From positions 280,185-344,184 of the forward strand of contig JAYQTT010000002.1 in NCBI GenBank assembly GCA_038147495.1: 64,000 bases of DNA, given 5' to 3'. The translations under genes and the position numbers were made by a program. Position 1 is the stretch's first letter; every line of letters begins with the position of its first letter. The stretch comes from MED-G116 sp038147495. GTDB lineage: Bacteria > Pseudomonadota > Alphaproteobacteria > Puniceispirillales > Puniceispirillaceae. This document shows, piece after piece, positions 27,043 through 36,242 of this stretch. Under the pieces are notes generated by a model that was given only the letters and a program-made list of their open reading frames with translations, was not told where the DNA came from and ran no database searches.

Positions 27043-28038
27043 ATGAAATCTATCCTAAGTATATGTTTTGCTGTGCTTTTGTCGCTGCCGTTGGTGGCTC
27101 ACGCTAAGCCTGTGCTTACCGTCTATACCTATGACTCATTCGCATCTGAATGGGGCCCCGGCCCGGCGATTGAGGCCGCCTTCGAGGAAAAATGCGACTG
27201 CGATCTGCAATTTGTCGCGCTTGATTCGTCGATTGGCATTCTTGGCCGGGTGCAATTGGAAGGCGGTGCCTCCAAGGCGGATATAGTCCTCGGTCTGGAT
27301 ACCAACCTGATGGCTACCGCCGAACAGACAGGTCTATTTGCACCGCATGGTGCAAATGTTTCTGGTCGGACCAATCTGCCGGTTGCGTTTGACGATGAAG
27401 TTTTTATGCCGTTTGACTGGGGCTATTTCGCTTTTGTCTATGATAGCAGTAAATTACAGGATGTACCTGCGTCACTGGATGCACTTGTCAACGCACCGGA
27501 TGATCTTCGCATTGTCATTCAGGATCCGCGGACAGCCACGCCGGGTCTGGGCTTGTTGTTATGGATCAAATCGGTTTATGGCGATGAAGCTGCAGACGCT
27601 TGGGCGCGTCTCGCTCCCAAGATTGTCACTGTGACAAAAGGATGGTGGGATGCGTATTCTATGTTCCTTGAAGGTGAAGCCGATATGGTTCTTTCGTACT
27701 CCACCTCGCCTGCCTATCACATGATCGCCGAGGAAACAGACAAATATCGGGCGGCAGGCTTTGCCGAGGGGCATTACATGCAAATCGAGGTTGCGGCGAT
27801 GCTTAAATCGAGCTCGCAACCGGTGCTTGGCCGCCAATTCATGGATTTTATCCTCACCGAGGGCTTTCAATCGGTTATTCCGACAACAAATTGGATGTAT
27901 CCAGCTGGTAAGGCTGAATTGCCGGCCGCATTTTCAAGCTTGATCACGCCGAAGACGTCACTGTTGTTTACACCGCAGGATGTCGCCGCCAACAAATCAG
28001 CCTGGGTTGAGGAATGGCAGTCCGCGATCACCAGATAA
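27043..28038 (+). CDS. thiB: Thiamin/TPP ABC transporter substrate-binding protein
   Basis: A 331-residue periplasmic receptor. The signal peptide ends LVAHAKPVLTVYTYDSF. FEEKCDCDLQFVALDSS is the ThiB-type early region, and QDPRTATPGLGLL and MVLSYSTSPAYH carry the conserved ligand loops. ATG 27043 has GGAG eight bases upstream. Downstream of a TPP riboswitch and overlapping thiP, so it imports thiamin or its phosphates. Confidence 0.95.
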   Translation: MKSILSICFAVLLSLPLVAHAKPVLTVYTYDSFASEWGPGPAIEAAFEEKCDCDLQFVALDSSIGILGRVQLEGGASKADIVLGLDTNLMATAEQTGLFAPHGANVSGRTNLPVAFDDEVFMPFDWGYFAFVYDSSKLQDVPASLDALVNAPDDLRIVIQDPRTATPGLGLLLWIKSVYGDEAADAWARLAPKIVTVTKGWWDAYSMFLEGEADMVLSYSTSPAYHMIAEETDKYRAAGFAEGHYMQIEVAAMLKSSSQPVLGRQFMDFILTEGFQSVIPTTNWMYPAGKAELPAAFSSLITPKTSLLFTPQDVAANKSAWVEEWQSAITR

Positions 28039-29657
28039 ACATCAATCGCAAGGCTGGCGGTGGTTACGTCATAATTGGCATTGGCGTTGCCGCCAGCCTT
28101 GTCATAATCGCGCTGCTTACAATTGGCGCACTCTTGGTTGCAGGCGATGTAGGCAGTGGTTTTGGTGGAACGTCCCTCGCCTCGATTTGGCGCGTTGCGC
28201 TTTTTACCTTCTGGCAGGCATCGTTGTCGGCCCTATTATCGCTTGCTATTGCCTTGCCAGTGGCAAGAGCATGTTGGCGTAGATCCTTAGCATGGCACGC
28301 CAATAAATTGATTTTGCTGTCATTTCTAACCGTTGTGATGCCAACCACGGTGGCGGTTTCAGGATTGCTTGGCATTTGGGGGCAGACGGGCCTTGTCTCG
28401 TCAATATTGGCCCGCATGGGCGCAGCGCCCCTGCCCCCGATCTATGGTCTTGGCGCGGTATTGCTGGCCCATGTGTTTTTCAATGCGCCACTTATGTTGC
28501 GTGTATTGCTGACTGTGTTCGCCGCGATCCCGGCAGAACAGATGCGCCTTGCCGCGCAATGGGGACTTGGCGATTGGCAGCGTTTCCGGATCATTGAATG
28601 GCCGCGTCTGCGTGCGGTAATTCCGGGGTTGCTCGCACTTGTCTTTTTGCTGTGTTTTACCTCTTTTTCGCTGATCCTGATGCTTGGCGGCGGTCCAGCG
28701 GTAACAACGCTTGAGGTTAATATCTACACAGCTCTGCGGTTTGATTTCGATCTCCGCATGGCGGCATCGCTGAGCCTCGTGCAATTGTCGATCTGTGCTG
28801 TTGTTGTGGCGTTTCTTGCGCGATTTGGCACCACAACCATGTCCGGCGTGGCGCCGGCACGCTCACGGCGGCTCCCCCAGCGTGGCGATGAGAATCCTGT
28901 TGGAAAAGCCATTGATGCTTTTTTACTGGCAGGATTTATGTGTCTTGCAGTCGCGCCGGTGCTTTCGGTGATATTCAAGGGTGTTTCGAATCATATGGTC
29001 TCAATATTTCTTTGGCCATCATTTCAACGGGCGTTGTTGGCGACGCTTGGTGTTGCTGTGACATCGGGGATATTGGCAACTGGGGTGGCGCTGTTAATGG
29101 CGGCATCGCGCGTCCGCCTTGGTCCAGCTGGCCAATGGAGCTTTGATCTGGCGGTATCGCTTTACCTTGCCGTTTCAGCGATCGTTCTTGGCACCGGAGC
29201 TTTTATTCTGCTTCGCGGCATCGTCGATGTGTTTTTGCTGGCACCAGTGCTTGTGCTTATGGCGAATATGCTTGTCGCGCTTCCCTTTGCCTATCGGGTT
29301 GTACAGGGCAAAATGGCGTTGCTGGCCAAGACACAGGACAAATTATGTCTAAGCCTTGATGTGCGTGGATGGCGGCGATTTCGGCTTGTGACTTTGCCGG
29401 CAATGGCACCGGAGATTGGTTTTGCGGCGGGGCTCAGCGCGGCACTGTCAGTGGGTGATCTGACGGTGATTGCGCTCTTTGGCAGTCAGCAGTTCCAAAC
29501 ATTGCCGTGGCTGTTGTACCAAATGATGGCGCGATACCGCACCGGTGACGCGGCCGCCCTCGCCTTGATCTTGTTGCTGATAACAATTTTGATATTTGTT
29601 GGCTTTGCCCTTGGGGCGAGATGGCTGCAAAGGAGGCCACGCCATGCTGCAGGTTGA
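28014..29657 (+). CDS. thiP: Thiamin ABC transporter permease
   Basis: A 547-residue fused permease with two homologous halves, each with about six membrane helices and an EAA-type loop (AAQWGLGDWQRFRIIEWPRL in the first, LCLSLDVRGWRRFRLVTLPAM in the second). This duplicated layout is typical of ThiP. It overlaps thiB by 25 bases and thiQ by 14. The GAGG just before ATG 28014 lies inside thiB. Confidence 0.94.
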   Translation: MAVRDHQININRKAGGGYVIIGIGVAASLVIIALLTIGALLVAGDVGSGFGGTSLASIWRVALFTFWQASLSALLSLAIALPVARACWRRSLAWHANKLILLSFLTVVMPTTVAVSGLLGIWGQTGLVSSILARMGAAPLPPIYGLGAVLLAHVFFNAPLMLRVLLTVFAAIPAEQMRLAAQWGLGDWQRFRIIEWPRLRAVIPGLLALVFLLCFTSFSLILMLGGGPAVTTLEVNIYTALRFDFDLRMAASLSLVQLSICAVVVAFLARFGTTTMSGVAPARSRRLPQRGDENPVGKAIDAFLLAGFMCLAVAPVLSVIFKGVSNHMVSIFLWPSFQRALLATLGVAVTSGILATGVALLMAASRVRLGPAGQWSFDLAVSLYLAVSAIVLGTGAFILLRGIVDVFLLAPVLVLMANMLVALPFAYRVVQGKMALLAKTQDKLCLSLDVRGWRRFRLVTLPAMAPEIGFAAGLSAALSVGDLTVIALFGSQQFQTLPWLLYQMMARYRTGDAAALALILLLITILIFVGFALGARWLQRRPRHAAG

Positions 29658-30273
29658 AAATCTTGAATTCAGCTGGGAGCCCGGATCCGTTCTGTCCTAT
29701 GATTTGTCGGTATCCAGCGGAGAGATTCTGGCGGTTCGTGGTTCGTCCGGCGTGGGTAAGACGACATTGCTGGAATTGATCGCCGGATTTCAGCAACCAG
29801 ACCGGGGGCGAATCCTCTGGAAGGATAAGGATTTGACCGAATTGCCGCCATGGGAGCGACCGGTTACCTCTGTTTTCCAATCGGACAATCTTTTCGGGCA
29901 TCTCAGCTGTTTTGATAATGTTGTCATCGGGCTGGGCGGCCGCAGAGCGGATGACGCGTTACGCCAGCAGATCAATGAGTGCTTTGATCTTCTTGGCCTG
30001 CAGGGCTTGCAGCAGCGGTTGCCCTCGGAAATTTCTGGCGGGCAACAACAACGTGTGGCGCTGGCACGCGCGCTGATCCGGGCAAAGCCTATTCTATTGC
30101 TGGATGAGAGTTTCAGTGCGCTTGACTGGACAATGCGGCAAGGCTGCTTTGATGCTTTGCGTGCTGTCGTTGACGCGCATGACATGGCAACCTTGCTGGT
30201 GAGCCATGATGACAGGGACGCCGAATATCTGGAATGTCGTCAGCTTTTACTCAGACCACCGGAGACAAGGTGA
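29644..30273 (+). CDS. thiQ: Thiamin ABC transporter ATP-binding protein
   Basis: A 209-residue ATPase: Walker A GSSGVGKTT (about 33-41), signature ISGGQQQRVALARAL, Walker B ILLLDESFSALD, and H-loop VSHDDRDAEYL. ATG 29644 is preferred over the upstream open frame because MLQVENLEFSW is the usual start and follows a GGAGG. It completes the thiBPQ operon. Confidence 0.94.
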   Translation: MLQVENLEFSWEPGSVLSYDLSVSSGEILAVRGSSGVGKTTLLELIAGFQQPDRGRILWKDKDLTELPPWERPVTSVFQSDNLFGHLSCFDNVVIGLGGRRADDALRQQINECFDLLGLQGLQQRLPSEISGGQQQRVALARALIRAKPILLLDESFSALDWTMRQGCFDALRAVVDAHDMATLLVSHDDRDAEYLECRQLLLRPPETR

Positions 30274-30416
30274 ATGAGGTTGTTCCCGAGTTGGCGGTTC
30301 TGTGAATTTCACTTCATTATTTATTAATAAATCATTCTCTAAAGTAGCGTTTATCAACAGTGAACGCCCCCGCCTGATGGTGAGTTCATTGTTCAACGCA
30401 CCGAGAGAGACTGGTT

Positions 30417-30620
30417 ATGCAAATTGTCAGAGTAAGTTTTTTCAGTGAATTGAGTGTTCAGAGTTTGACGCGACGTGTGTTCCTCCCTCGCGTAAAGCGA
30501 CAGGCTTTGGATACGCTGATTTGCCAGATGATGCAGGGACCGGAATTTTTTGCCTGTTACCATGAGGCCGATGGCGGTGTCGTGGCACTAGACAGGCATG
30601 GTGTTCGCGTCCGCGGATAG
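30417..30620 (+). CDS. Small hypothetical protein (67 aa)
   Basis: A basic 67-residue ORF with GAGAGAG upstream of ATG 30417, an AT-rich stretch at 30320-30350 that could be its promoter, and a hairpin shortly after the stop. The protein has no signal peptide or membrane segment; the end (EADGGVVALDRHGVRVRG) looks coding-like. I do not recognise the family, and it could be spurious. Confidence 0.45.
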   Translation: MQIVRVSFFSELSVQSLTRRVFLPRVKRQALDTLICQMMQGPEFFACYHEADGGVVALDRHGVRVRG

Positions 30621-30657
30621 GTTTTTTCTTCCTTTGCCCGATCTGCGGATAAAAAAA

Positions 30658-30681
30658 GCCCCCGGTCAATTGGCCGGGGGC
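30658..30681. terminator. Bidirectional intrinsic terminator
   Basis: GCCCCCGG pairs with CCGGGGGC around a short TCAATTGG loop. On the minus strand the hairpin is followed by seven T (complement of A7 at 30651-30657), right after tRNA-Lys; on the plus strand it is followed by AATTTT after the small ORF. It serves mainly tRNA-Lys. Confidence 0.85.
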
Positions 30682-30700
30682 AATTTTCAGCAAAATGTGA

Positions 30701-30776
30701 TGGTGAGCGCGACAGGACTCGAACCTGTGACCCAGTGATTAAAAGTCACTTGCTCTACCAACTGAGCTACGCGCCC
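30701..30776 (-). tRNA. tRNA-Lys (UUU)
   Basis: On the minus strand GGGCGCG pairs with CGCGCTC (one G-U), followed by A and an encoded CCA. The anticodon stem-loop GTGACTTTTAATCAC gives anticodon TTT, and the T loop is TTCGAGT. Length 76 bases. Confidence 0.97.
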
Positions 30777-30780
30777 TCAC

Positions 30781-31094
30781 TTATCATCACTTGCCGTAAA
30801 GTGACCTTGGTCGCCCAACGTCACCCGACCTGTGTATAGGGCCTCGTTGACTCTGTGTAAACCCTAAAAAACCTATGCGCCTCTTATGTTTTGTATGTCA
30901 GGTTGTGGAGACCGGAAAGGTCAAGTGACCGTGAAAAGAGCTGTGGTTTTTGACGCTGCAATTTTTCGAGATTCCAGAAGTTTGGTGAGTGCTATCGATC
31001 ATAGAACTTATTATCAAGTCTGGATAATTCTCTTGTGCAAGTCGTTAGAAACGGGTTTTTGGAAAAACCTAAAAGTGCAGCTGCACCCATTCTG
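30781..31094. other. Intergenic region, no supported gene
   Basis: These 314 bases hold the upstream side of tRNA-Lys, presumably its promoter, and the far side of the DUF1116 gene. A 70-codon frame at 30886-31098 has an implausible composition and no good ribosome-binding site. I see no other structure. Confidence 0.6.
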
Positions 31095-32309
31095 CTAGTG
31101 TCCGGTGAGCGCGGCCATTGCGGACGTGAACATGTCCATCGGTGGATCAAAAATTCCGCCGCCAATGCGACCAAGCTTCCCCTCACGGTCTAAGATTCCA
31201 AGCGCCACAATCGGCCCTGCGCCATTGGCAACCGCCTCTCGTGCGGTGATGCCAAGAGGCGGAGCAGCGAAGTTAAAATCAAGATGTGGCCCAAGCCGAA
31301 GTGCATCGATACGTCGCTCAAAATCAGCCGGTGCAAATGTGCCAAGTGCCTTCATCTGTTCAGGTGATTGCGTGATATTCATGGCACCAAGGCCAAGCGC
31401 TTCAACAACCGCGCTGTCGCCAATGGCACCCAGCCGCCGCGTGTCGTCGAGATGTTCTGTGATCTGACCATTGGGAGGCGAGGCAGGAGCAGTGAACCAT
31501 TGACCGGGAAGTCCGGCAATCTGCAGGCCGACATCAACTCCATTACCACCCATCGCAGTAATCAGGCTGGAACCGGCAATGCCGCTGGCCACTGACATCA
31601 GGCATTTTGATGCCGCCATCCACAAGTTTAAAAACATGCTTGGTGATTGATCAAGAAAGGCCCGCACTTCGGAATTTGCCATACCGCCTTTGGTGCGGGC
31701 ATCAATTTCTGCAACCAGTAGACGTGTGGCCTCAATGGTGCGGCCATGGCAATCATCACCGGCGGCAAGTCCTGCAGAGGCGAAAGGAATCAATTCCAAC
31801 CCCTCGCCAAGACCGGCGGCAAGTCCATCCAGCACCGGCCCATTGATCCAGCGCAGATGTGTAACAGCGTCTTCCGAAATCTGGCCAAGCCGGATCGCCG
31901 GTCCGTTACCGCCATTGATCGGGGTCAGGCAAACGCTGCGGCCATGATTGCCATCATAGACATAATGTAGCGGCATATGCGGCGTCACAACCGCCGCCAA
32001 TGGGGTAACAACGCCGTGATCTTGGGCCGGCCGCAGTTCAATCTCGCCTGCGCGGATCATCGCCAGCGCCCCGTCAAGATTGGGTGCAAGCCCCTCAAAT
32101 ACCGCACCGACAGCCGCGGAATTCAAAATGGGCTGGCATATGGTATCGATGGATTTAAAGGCAGGGCCGGCATGCAAAAAGACGTTGTCGGCAACACCAC
32201 AATGGTTTGCGGCGGTGTCAAACCCTTTCCAAAAGGGTTGGACCACCGACAACCGATCAAACGCCAACAGATCAGCAGGATGAAGCTTTTCCAGCCTGTC
32301 ACGAATCAC
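31095..32309 (-). CDS. DUF1116 family protein (YlbE/AllG-like)
   Basis: A 404-residue protein with the DUF1116 pattern: DHGVVTPLAAVVTPHMPLHYVYDGN, NGGNGPAIRLGQ, GDDCHGRTIEAT and AMGGNGVDVGLQ. The E. coli member YlbE (AllG) is one part of an oxamate carbamoyltransferase with FdrA and YlbF, neither of which is visible here. This protein may therefore act on another carbamoyl or amide compound; that is inference. GTG 32309 follows a GGGG run inside the end of the Rieske gene, six bases away. It is the last gene of an ALDH-Rieske-DUF1116 operon. Confidence 0.82.
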   Translation of the reverse strand: MIRDRLEKLHPADLLAFDRLSVVQPFWKGFDTAANHCGVADNVFLHAGPAFKSIDTICQPILNSAAVGAVFEGLAPNLDGALAMIRAGEIELRPAQDHGVVTPLAAVVTPHMPLHYVYDGNHGRSVCLTPINGGNGPAIRLGQISEDAVTHLRWINGPVLDGLAAGLGEGLELIPFASAGLAAGDDCHGRTIEATRLLVAEIDARTKGGMANSEVRAFLDQSPSMFLNLWMAASKCLMSVASGIAGSSLITAMGGNGVDVGLQIAGLPGQWFTAPASPPNGQITEHLDDTRRLGAIGDSAVVEALGLGAMNITQSPEQMKALGTFAPADFERRIDALRLGPHLDFNFAAPPLGITAREAVANGAGPIVALGILDREGKLGRIGGGIFDPPMDMFTSAMAALTGH

Positions 32310-32315
32310 TGTATT

Positions 32316-33686
32316 TTACCCCCGGCTGTCCTCATATTCCTTGAGCTTCTGTCGGATGAAAGTGCTGCGCTCATGTCCCTTCAAATCGTCTGCTGACATG
32401 TAAATTGCCGCTACGTCATGCGCCACCTCTCGCAGCAAGGCTTCGTCATCACGCCCTTCAACCTGCGGGATACGGAGCATCGTATCACCGCCATATGTGG
32501 GGATAATGCCGTCAAAACCCGCAGCAGGCTGCACCACATCCTCACCATTTTGAACAGCAAGAATTGCTTCACGTAATTTGCGCCGCACCTTGGCAACGCC
32601 GCGGTCGGTAAAACCAAGATTTTCCCTTGCATGGATATTCTTCGGGCCTTGCGAAACCCATGCATCATAATCGCCCGGGTCGCTTTGGCGTTGTTCATAG
32701 GAGCGGTCCGGACCTTGCCCATAAAAATCGGTCTTGCCAAAGCCGACCTCATCCTTGTTGGTCAGCCCTTTCGGATCCTCACCTTCGCGGAAATGCCGCC
32801 AGGCAATCACTCTTGTATTTTCATCGTCGATTGGCACCACCCAACGGGACAAGCCACAGCGTCCAAAATAAAGTGAGCCATCTGGTGTTGGGAAATGTCC
32901 GCCGTTCTGGGTGAAGGATGGTAACACCTTGTCATGAATACGAAGCCATATGATGTCACCCACGCGTCTTGTGTTTGTATAGAAATCGCCGATTTTGGTT
33001 GAGAAATATTCGATCCGGGGCAATTCGGCAAAGGCATCGATGAATTGCGAGCGCACCGCCTTGGTGTGCAAATAGACTGTGTGAAAAGGGTCCCACGCAT
33101 TTTCCATCACTTGCAGCCAGTTACAAGGTGAGTCGATGAGATAGGGGCGCATGTCGTCACCCTCTTCATCAAAGGTGTCGTAGAACGGGAAATCGGGCAT
33201 CTTGTCAGCTGGCCCCATATAAGTGAAGGCAAGCCCTTTATATTCGATTACCGGGTAGGCCCCGAGACACACCTTTTCCTTAATTTTGCTGACCTTCGGT
33301 TCACAAGGCGTTTCGAGTATCGTGCCGTCAATATCATATTTCCAGCCATGATAGCTGCAGCGGATACCGCCTTCTTCAATGATGCCGAATTCGAGAGACA
33401 TGTTGCGATGGGCGCAATGCAGATGGACCAGACCGAGCCTGCCGCCTGTTTCACGAAACAGCACCAGATCTTCGCCAAGAATGCGGATACGATAGGGTTT
33501 GTCGCCAATCTGATCGGTCATCGCAACCGGCATCCAGAAGCGTCGCTGATATTCGCCACAGGGTGTGCCCGGTCCAACCTCGGCGAGGAGTGGGTCGGGC
33601 GTTTCCGACCATACATGTTGCTTGTTATGTCCGCGAAAATTGCCACTTGGGATGAGAGGGTTTATTTTAAGCCTTCCGTCTTCCAT
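32316..33686 (-). CDS. Rieske non-heme iron oxygenase, large subunit
   Basis: A 456-residue oxygenase of the phthalate-dioxygenase-like group. The Rieske [2Fe-2S] ligands are CAH (C91, H93) and CSYH (C110, H113). The mononuclear iron site shows ENAWDPFHTVYLH (D199, H202, H207). It would hydroxylate an aromatic or related substrate with electrons from the reductase at 36243-37196. ATG 33686 is chosen because AGGGAG lies six bases upstream; ATG 33692 overlaps that site. A second, frameshifted copy of about the same length lies at 39211-40595. The gene sits between ALDH and DUF1116. Confidence 0.9.
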   Translation of the reverse strand: MEDGRLKINPLIPSGNFRGHNKQHVWSETPDPLLAEVGPGTPCGEYQRRFWMPVAMTDQIGDKPYRIRILGEDLVLFRETGGRLGLVHLHCAHRNMSLEFGIIEEGGIRCSYHGWKYDIDGTILETPCEPKVSKIKEKVCLGAYPVIEYKGLAFTYMGPADKMPDFPFYDTFDEEGDDMRPYLIDSPCNWLQVMENAWDPFHTVYLHTKAVRSQFIDAFAELPRIEYFSTKIGDFYTNTRRVGDIIWLRIHDKVLPSFTQNGGHFPTPDGSLYFGRCGLSRWVVPIDDENTRVIAWRHFREGEDPKGLTNKDEVGFGKTDFYGQGPDRSYEQRQSDPGDYDAWVSQGPKNIHARENLGFTDRGVAKVRRKLREAILAVQNGEDVVQPAAGFDGIIPTYGGDTMLRIPQVEGRDDEALLREVAHDVAAIYMSADDLKGHERSTFIRQKLKEYEDSRG

Positions 33687-33715
33687 TTGCATCTCCCTAA
33701 ACATGCTTTCAACAA

Positions 33716-35272
33716 CTAACAAGAAACCTTTTTTCTTCTTAAGAGACTACATTCGCTGGTCAGGGCAGTCAATTCCGCTGACCAAACCCGTCTTGCTGGT
33801 AGACTATTGAGCAAAGGGTCTGGCATCGGTGAATTGCCATGCCACACCGCCTTTTCCTGCATGAAGTCCCTGATCGCATTCGGTCCCAATTCACGACCAT
33901 AACCCGATCTTTTGATTCCACCGACCGGTGCACATGCACTCACCGAACGATAGTGATTGATATAAACGGTGCCCGCCTGAACCTTGCTTGCAACGTCTTT
34001 GGCAAATTCAGCATCACCGGTCCACACGCCGGCGGCAAGGCCATAATGCGAATCATTCGCCATATCAATGGCATCAGCTGTTGTCTCAAAACCATTGACG
34101 CACAACACAGGGCCGAAAACTTCTTCCTGCCAGATTTCGGAGTCGGTCGCGACATTCTGTAGAATTGTAGGGGCGATGAAAAAGCCGCTCTCAAAGCCTT
34201 CAACGGTGACTTTATGGCCTCCGGCAAGAATATCTGCACCCGCCTGCTTGGCCCGGTCAAGCATCGCCAGTATCTTGTCAAATTGTGGCTTGTTGGCGAT
34301 TGGTCCTATATCGGTATCGTCGCGTAACGGATCGCCGTAACGCAATGATTCCAGCTTGGATTGCAGGCGCTGCAAAAAATCATCACGGATAGAATTGTGG
34401 ATGATCAGCCGCGAACCGGCAACGCAGGTTTGTCCATTGGACAGAAAGATTCCCGACAAAACGCCATTCAGCGCATTTTCTAAGTCGGCATCGGCAAACA
34501 CAATCTGCGGGGATTTGCCGCCCAGCTCCAACGTCACGGGCTTTACATGTTCTGCGGCTGTTCCGGCTACTTTCGCGCCACCAATTTCAGACCCTGTAAA
34601 GGTCACTTTGCGCACTGCATCTGCCGCAACGATTGCTGCCCCGGCCTCATGCCCATAGCCGGTGATGACATTGATCAACCCGTTTGGAACAACTTGGGCA
34701 AGTAATTCGGCAAACACCACACTGGACGCAGACGCCATTTCAGATGGCTTGATGATGACAGCATTGCCGGCGGCCAGTGCCGGTGCCACTTTCCATGCGG
34801 CGATCATCAATGGTGAATTCCATGCGGTAATGGCGCCGACAACACCAAATGGCATGAGTTCAAGATGTGCCGAGACTCCGGGCTGATCGAGTGACAATTC
34901 TTCAACCTGCATATCGGCCAGCGCCCTGGCAAAATGCCTGTACCAACCACCAAGCCCGGCCATTTGTGCCCGCACTTCACGGATGCGCTTGCCGTTATCG
35001 TTGATTTCCACCTCGATCAGCTGTTCGAAATTCTTGTCAAGATGGTCGGCGATGGCATGCAGCACCGCTGAACGGTTGGCGCTGTCATCACGCCAATCAG
35101 GACGGTTGCAGGCCGTATTCGCCGCTCTGACCGCGACCGCGACATCGACGGTATTCCCGCGGGCAAATTGTGCCCATACAGCACCAGTGGCGGGATTTAT
35201 ACTGTCAATCCAGTCACCGTTGTTTGGTGCAACACTCTGTCCGTCAATGAAATGCTGAAACTGTGGGTGCAT
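33716..35272 (-). CDS. Aldehyde dehydrogenase
   Basis: NAD(P)-dependent dehydrogenase of the ALDH superfamily, 518 residues. ELGGKSP carries the general-base Glu, SNGQTCVAGSR the catalytic Cys, and EEVFGPVLCV and KRSGYGRELG are family blocks. About 25 residues after the usual end (NSLPARRVWSAE to RRKKVSC) form an uncommon basic tail. It is first in the operon with the Rieske and DUF1116 genes, so it probably oxidises an aldehyde from oxygenase action. The substrate is unknown. Confidence 0.93.
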   Translation of the reverse strand: MHPQFQHFIDGQSVAPNNGDWIDSINPATGAVWAQFARGNTVDVAVAVRAANTACNRPDWRDDSANRSAVLHAIADHLDKNFEQLIEVEINDNGKRIREVRAQMAGLGGWYRHFARALADMQVEELSLDQPGVSAHLELMPFGVVGAITAWNSPLMIAAWKVAPALAAGNAVIIKPSEMASASSVVFAELLAQVVPNGLINVITGYGHEAGAAIVAADAVRKVTFTGSEIGGAKVAGTAAEHVKPVTLELGGKSPQIVFADADLENALNGVLSGIFLSNGQTCVAGSRLIIHNSIRDDFLQRLQSKLESLRYGDPLRDDTDIGPIANKPQFDKILAMLDRAKQAGADILAGGHKVTVEGFESGFFIAPTILQNVATDSEIWQEEVFGPVLCVNGFETTADAIDMANDSHYGLAAGVWTGDAEFAKDVASKVQAGTVYINHYRSVSACAPVGGIKRSGYGRELGPNAIRDFMQEKAVWHGNSPMPDPLLNSLPARRVWSAELTALTSECSLLRRKKVSC

Positions 35273-35398
35273 ATCACTAATTCCACTGGTTGAATGGTTT
35301 AAGAAAAAACCATATGTAGGTAAATTGTCAGTCTTTTGTGGCGCGGGTTTTCTAACACGCGTGGGTTTTGACGCAACTTTAAATTTTGGGATTTGTTG

Positions 35399-36190
35399 AT
35401 GAAAGACATCCTATCTCTGTATGGTGGCAACTTGGCCTATAGCATTACCGGTAAACGTGACGCCGAAACGATTTTCTTCTGCCATTCCCTTGGCGCCAAT
35501 CAATCACTCTGGCGTAGGCAGATTGAACAATTTTCTGAGACCCATTGTATCGTGACCTGCGACCTACGTGGCCATGGGAAATCAGACATATTTTCCACTC
35601 CCTATTCTATTGACATTTTGGCCCGTGACATTCTCGCGCTGTTGAGCCATCTCAAAATTTCTTCGTGCCATTTTGTGGGTTTGTCGCTGGGGAGTATGAT
35701 TGGTCTGTGGCTAGGCGCGAATGCACCTGATCGGATGAGGCGTATGGTCCTTGCAGGGGCCAGCGCAAAGGTCCAAAACAGTGTTGCCTTCGACAGACGG
35801 GTCACGAAAATAAAAAAGCATGGTTTAGAGTCAATATTTACAGAGTTAGACACTCGCTGGTACGCTGATGGATTTGCCTCAAATTATCCTTCACTTGTCG
35901 ACAAAATTCATAATATGTTGGCGCAAACCTCAATCGAAGGATACATCGGAGCAACGATTGCTGTGCGTGATTTCGACATCATCGAACTATTACCAGATGT
36001 CAAGGCGCCGATATTGCTGATCACCGGCGCAGAGGATAGAGCAACACCGCTATCAGAGGCTAAATTCATCAAGGAACAGTGCCAAAATGCAGATCTCACA
36101 ATAATTGATGATGCATCACATTTGGCAATCTTTGAAAAACCAAAACTCTTTGATCATGCGCTTGCCAATTTTATCAAGGGCATTAGCTGA
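35399..36190 (+). CDS. Alpha/beta hydrolase, 3-oxoadipate enol-lactonase-like
   Basis: A 263-residue alpha/beta hydrolase. The nucleophile elbow is GLSLGS, an acidic residue follows in LLITGAEDRATP, and the His is in DASHLAIFEKP. Overall length and the CDLRGHGKSD block resemble PcaD-type lactonases and related ring-fission hydrolases. Divergent from ALDH and near Rieske genes, so it may hydrolyse a ring-cleavage or lactone product. ATG 35399 is used; two TTG codons just upstream are in frame. Confidence 0.85.
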   Translation: MKDILSLYGGNLAYSITGKRDAETIFFCHSLGANQSLWRRQIEQFSETHCIVTCDLRGHGKSDIFSTPYSIDILARDILALLSHLKISSCHFVGLSLGSMIGLWLGANAPDRMRRMVLAGASAKVQNSVAFDRRVTKIKKHGLESIFTELDTRWYADGFASNYPSLVDKIHNMLAQTSIEGYIGATIAVRDFDIIELLPDVKAPILLITGAEDRATPLSEAKFIKEQCQNADLTIIDDASHLAIFEKPKLFDHALANFIKGIS

Positions 36191-36242
36191 AAGTTATTTG
36201 TGGCGCCATAAAAGTGCTTTTCTACAATTCAAAATCTAGGAT

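Noticed and set aside
30886..31098. 70-codon ORF between tRNA-Lys and DUF1116
   Set aside because: No ribosome-binding site, unlikely composition, and it overlaps the end of the DUF1116 gene.
36191..36242. Intrinsic terminator between the convergent hydrolase and reductase genes
   Set aside because: No stable stem with a T run could be found.
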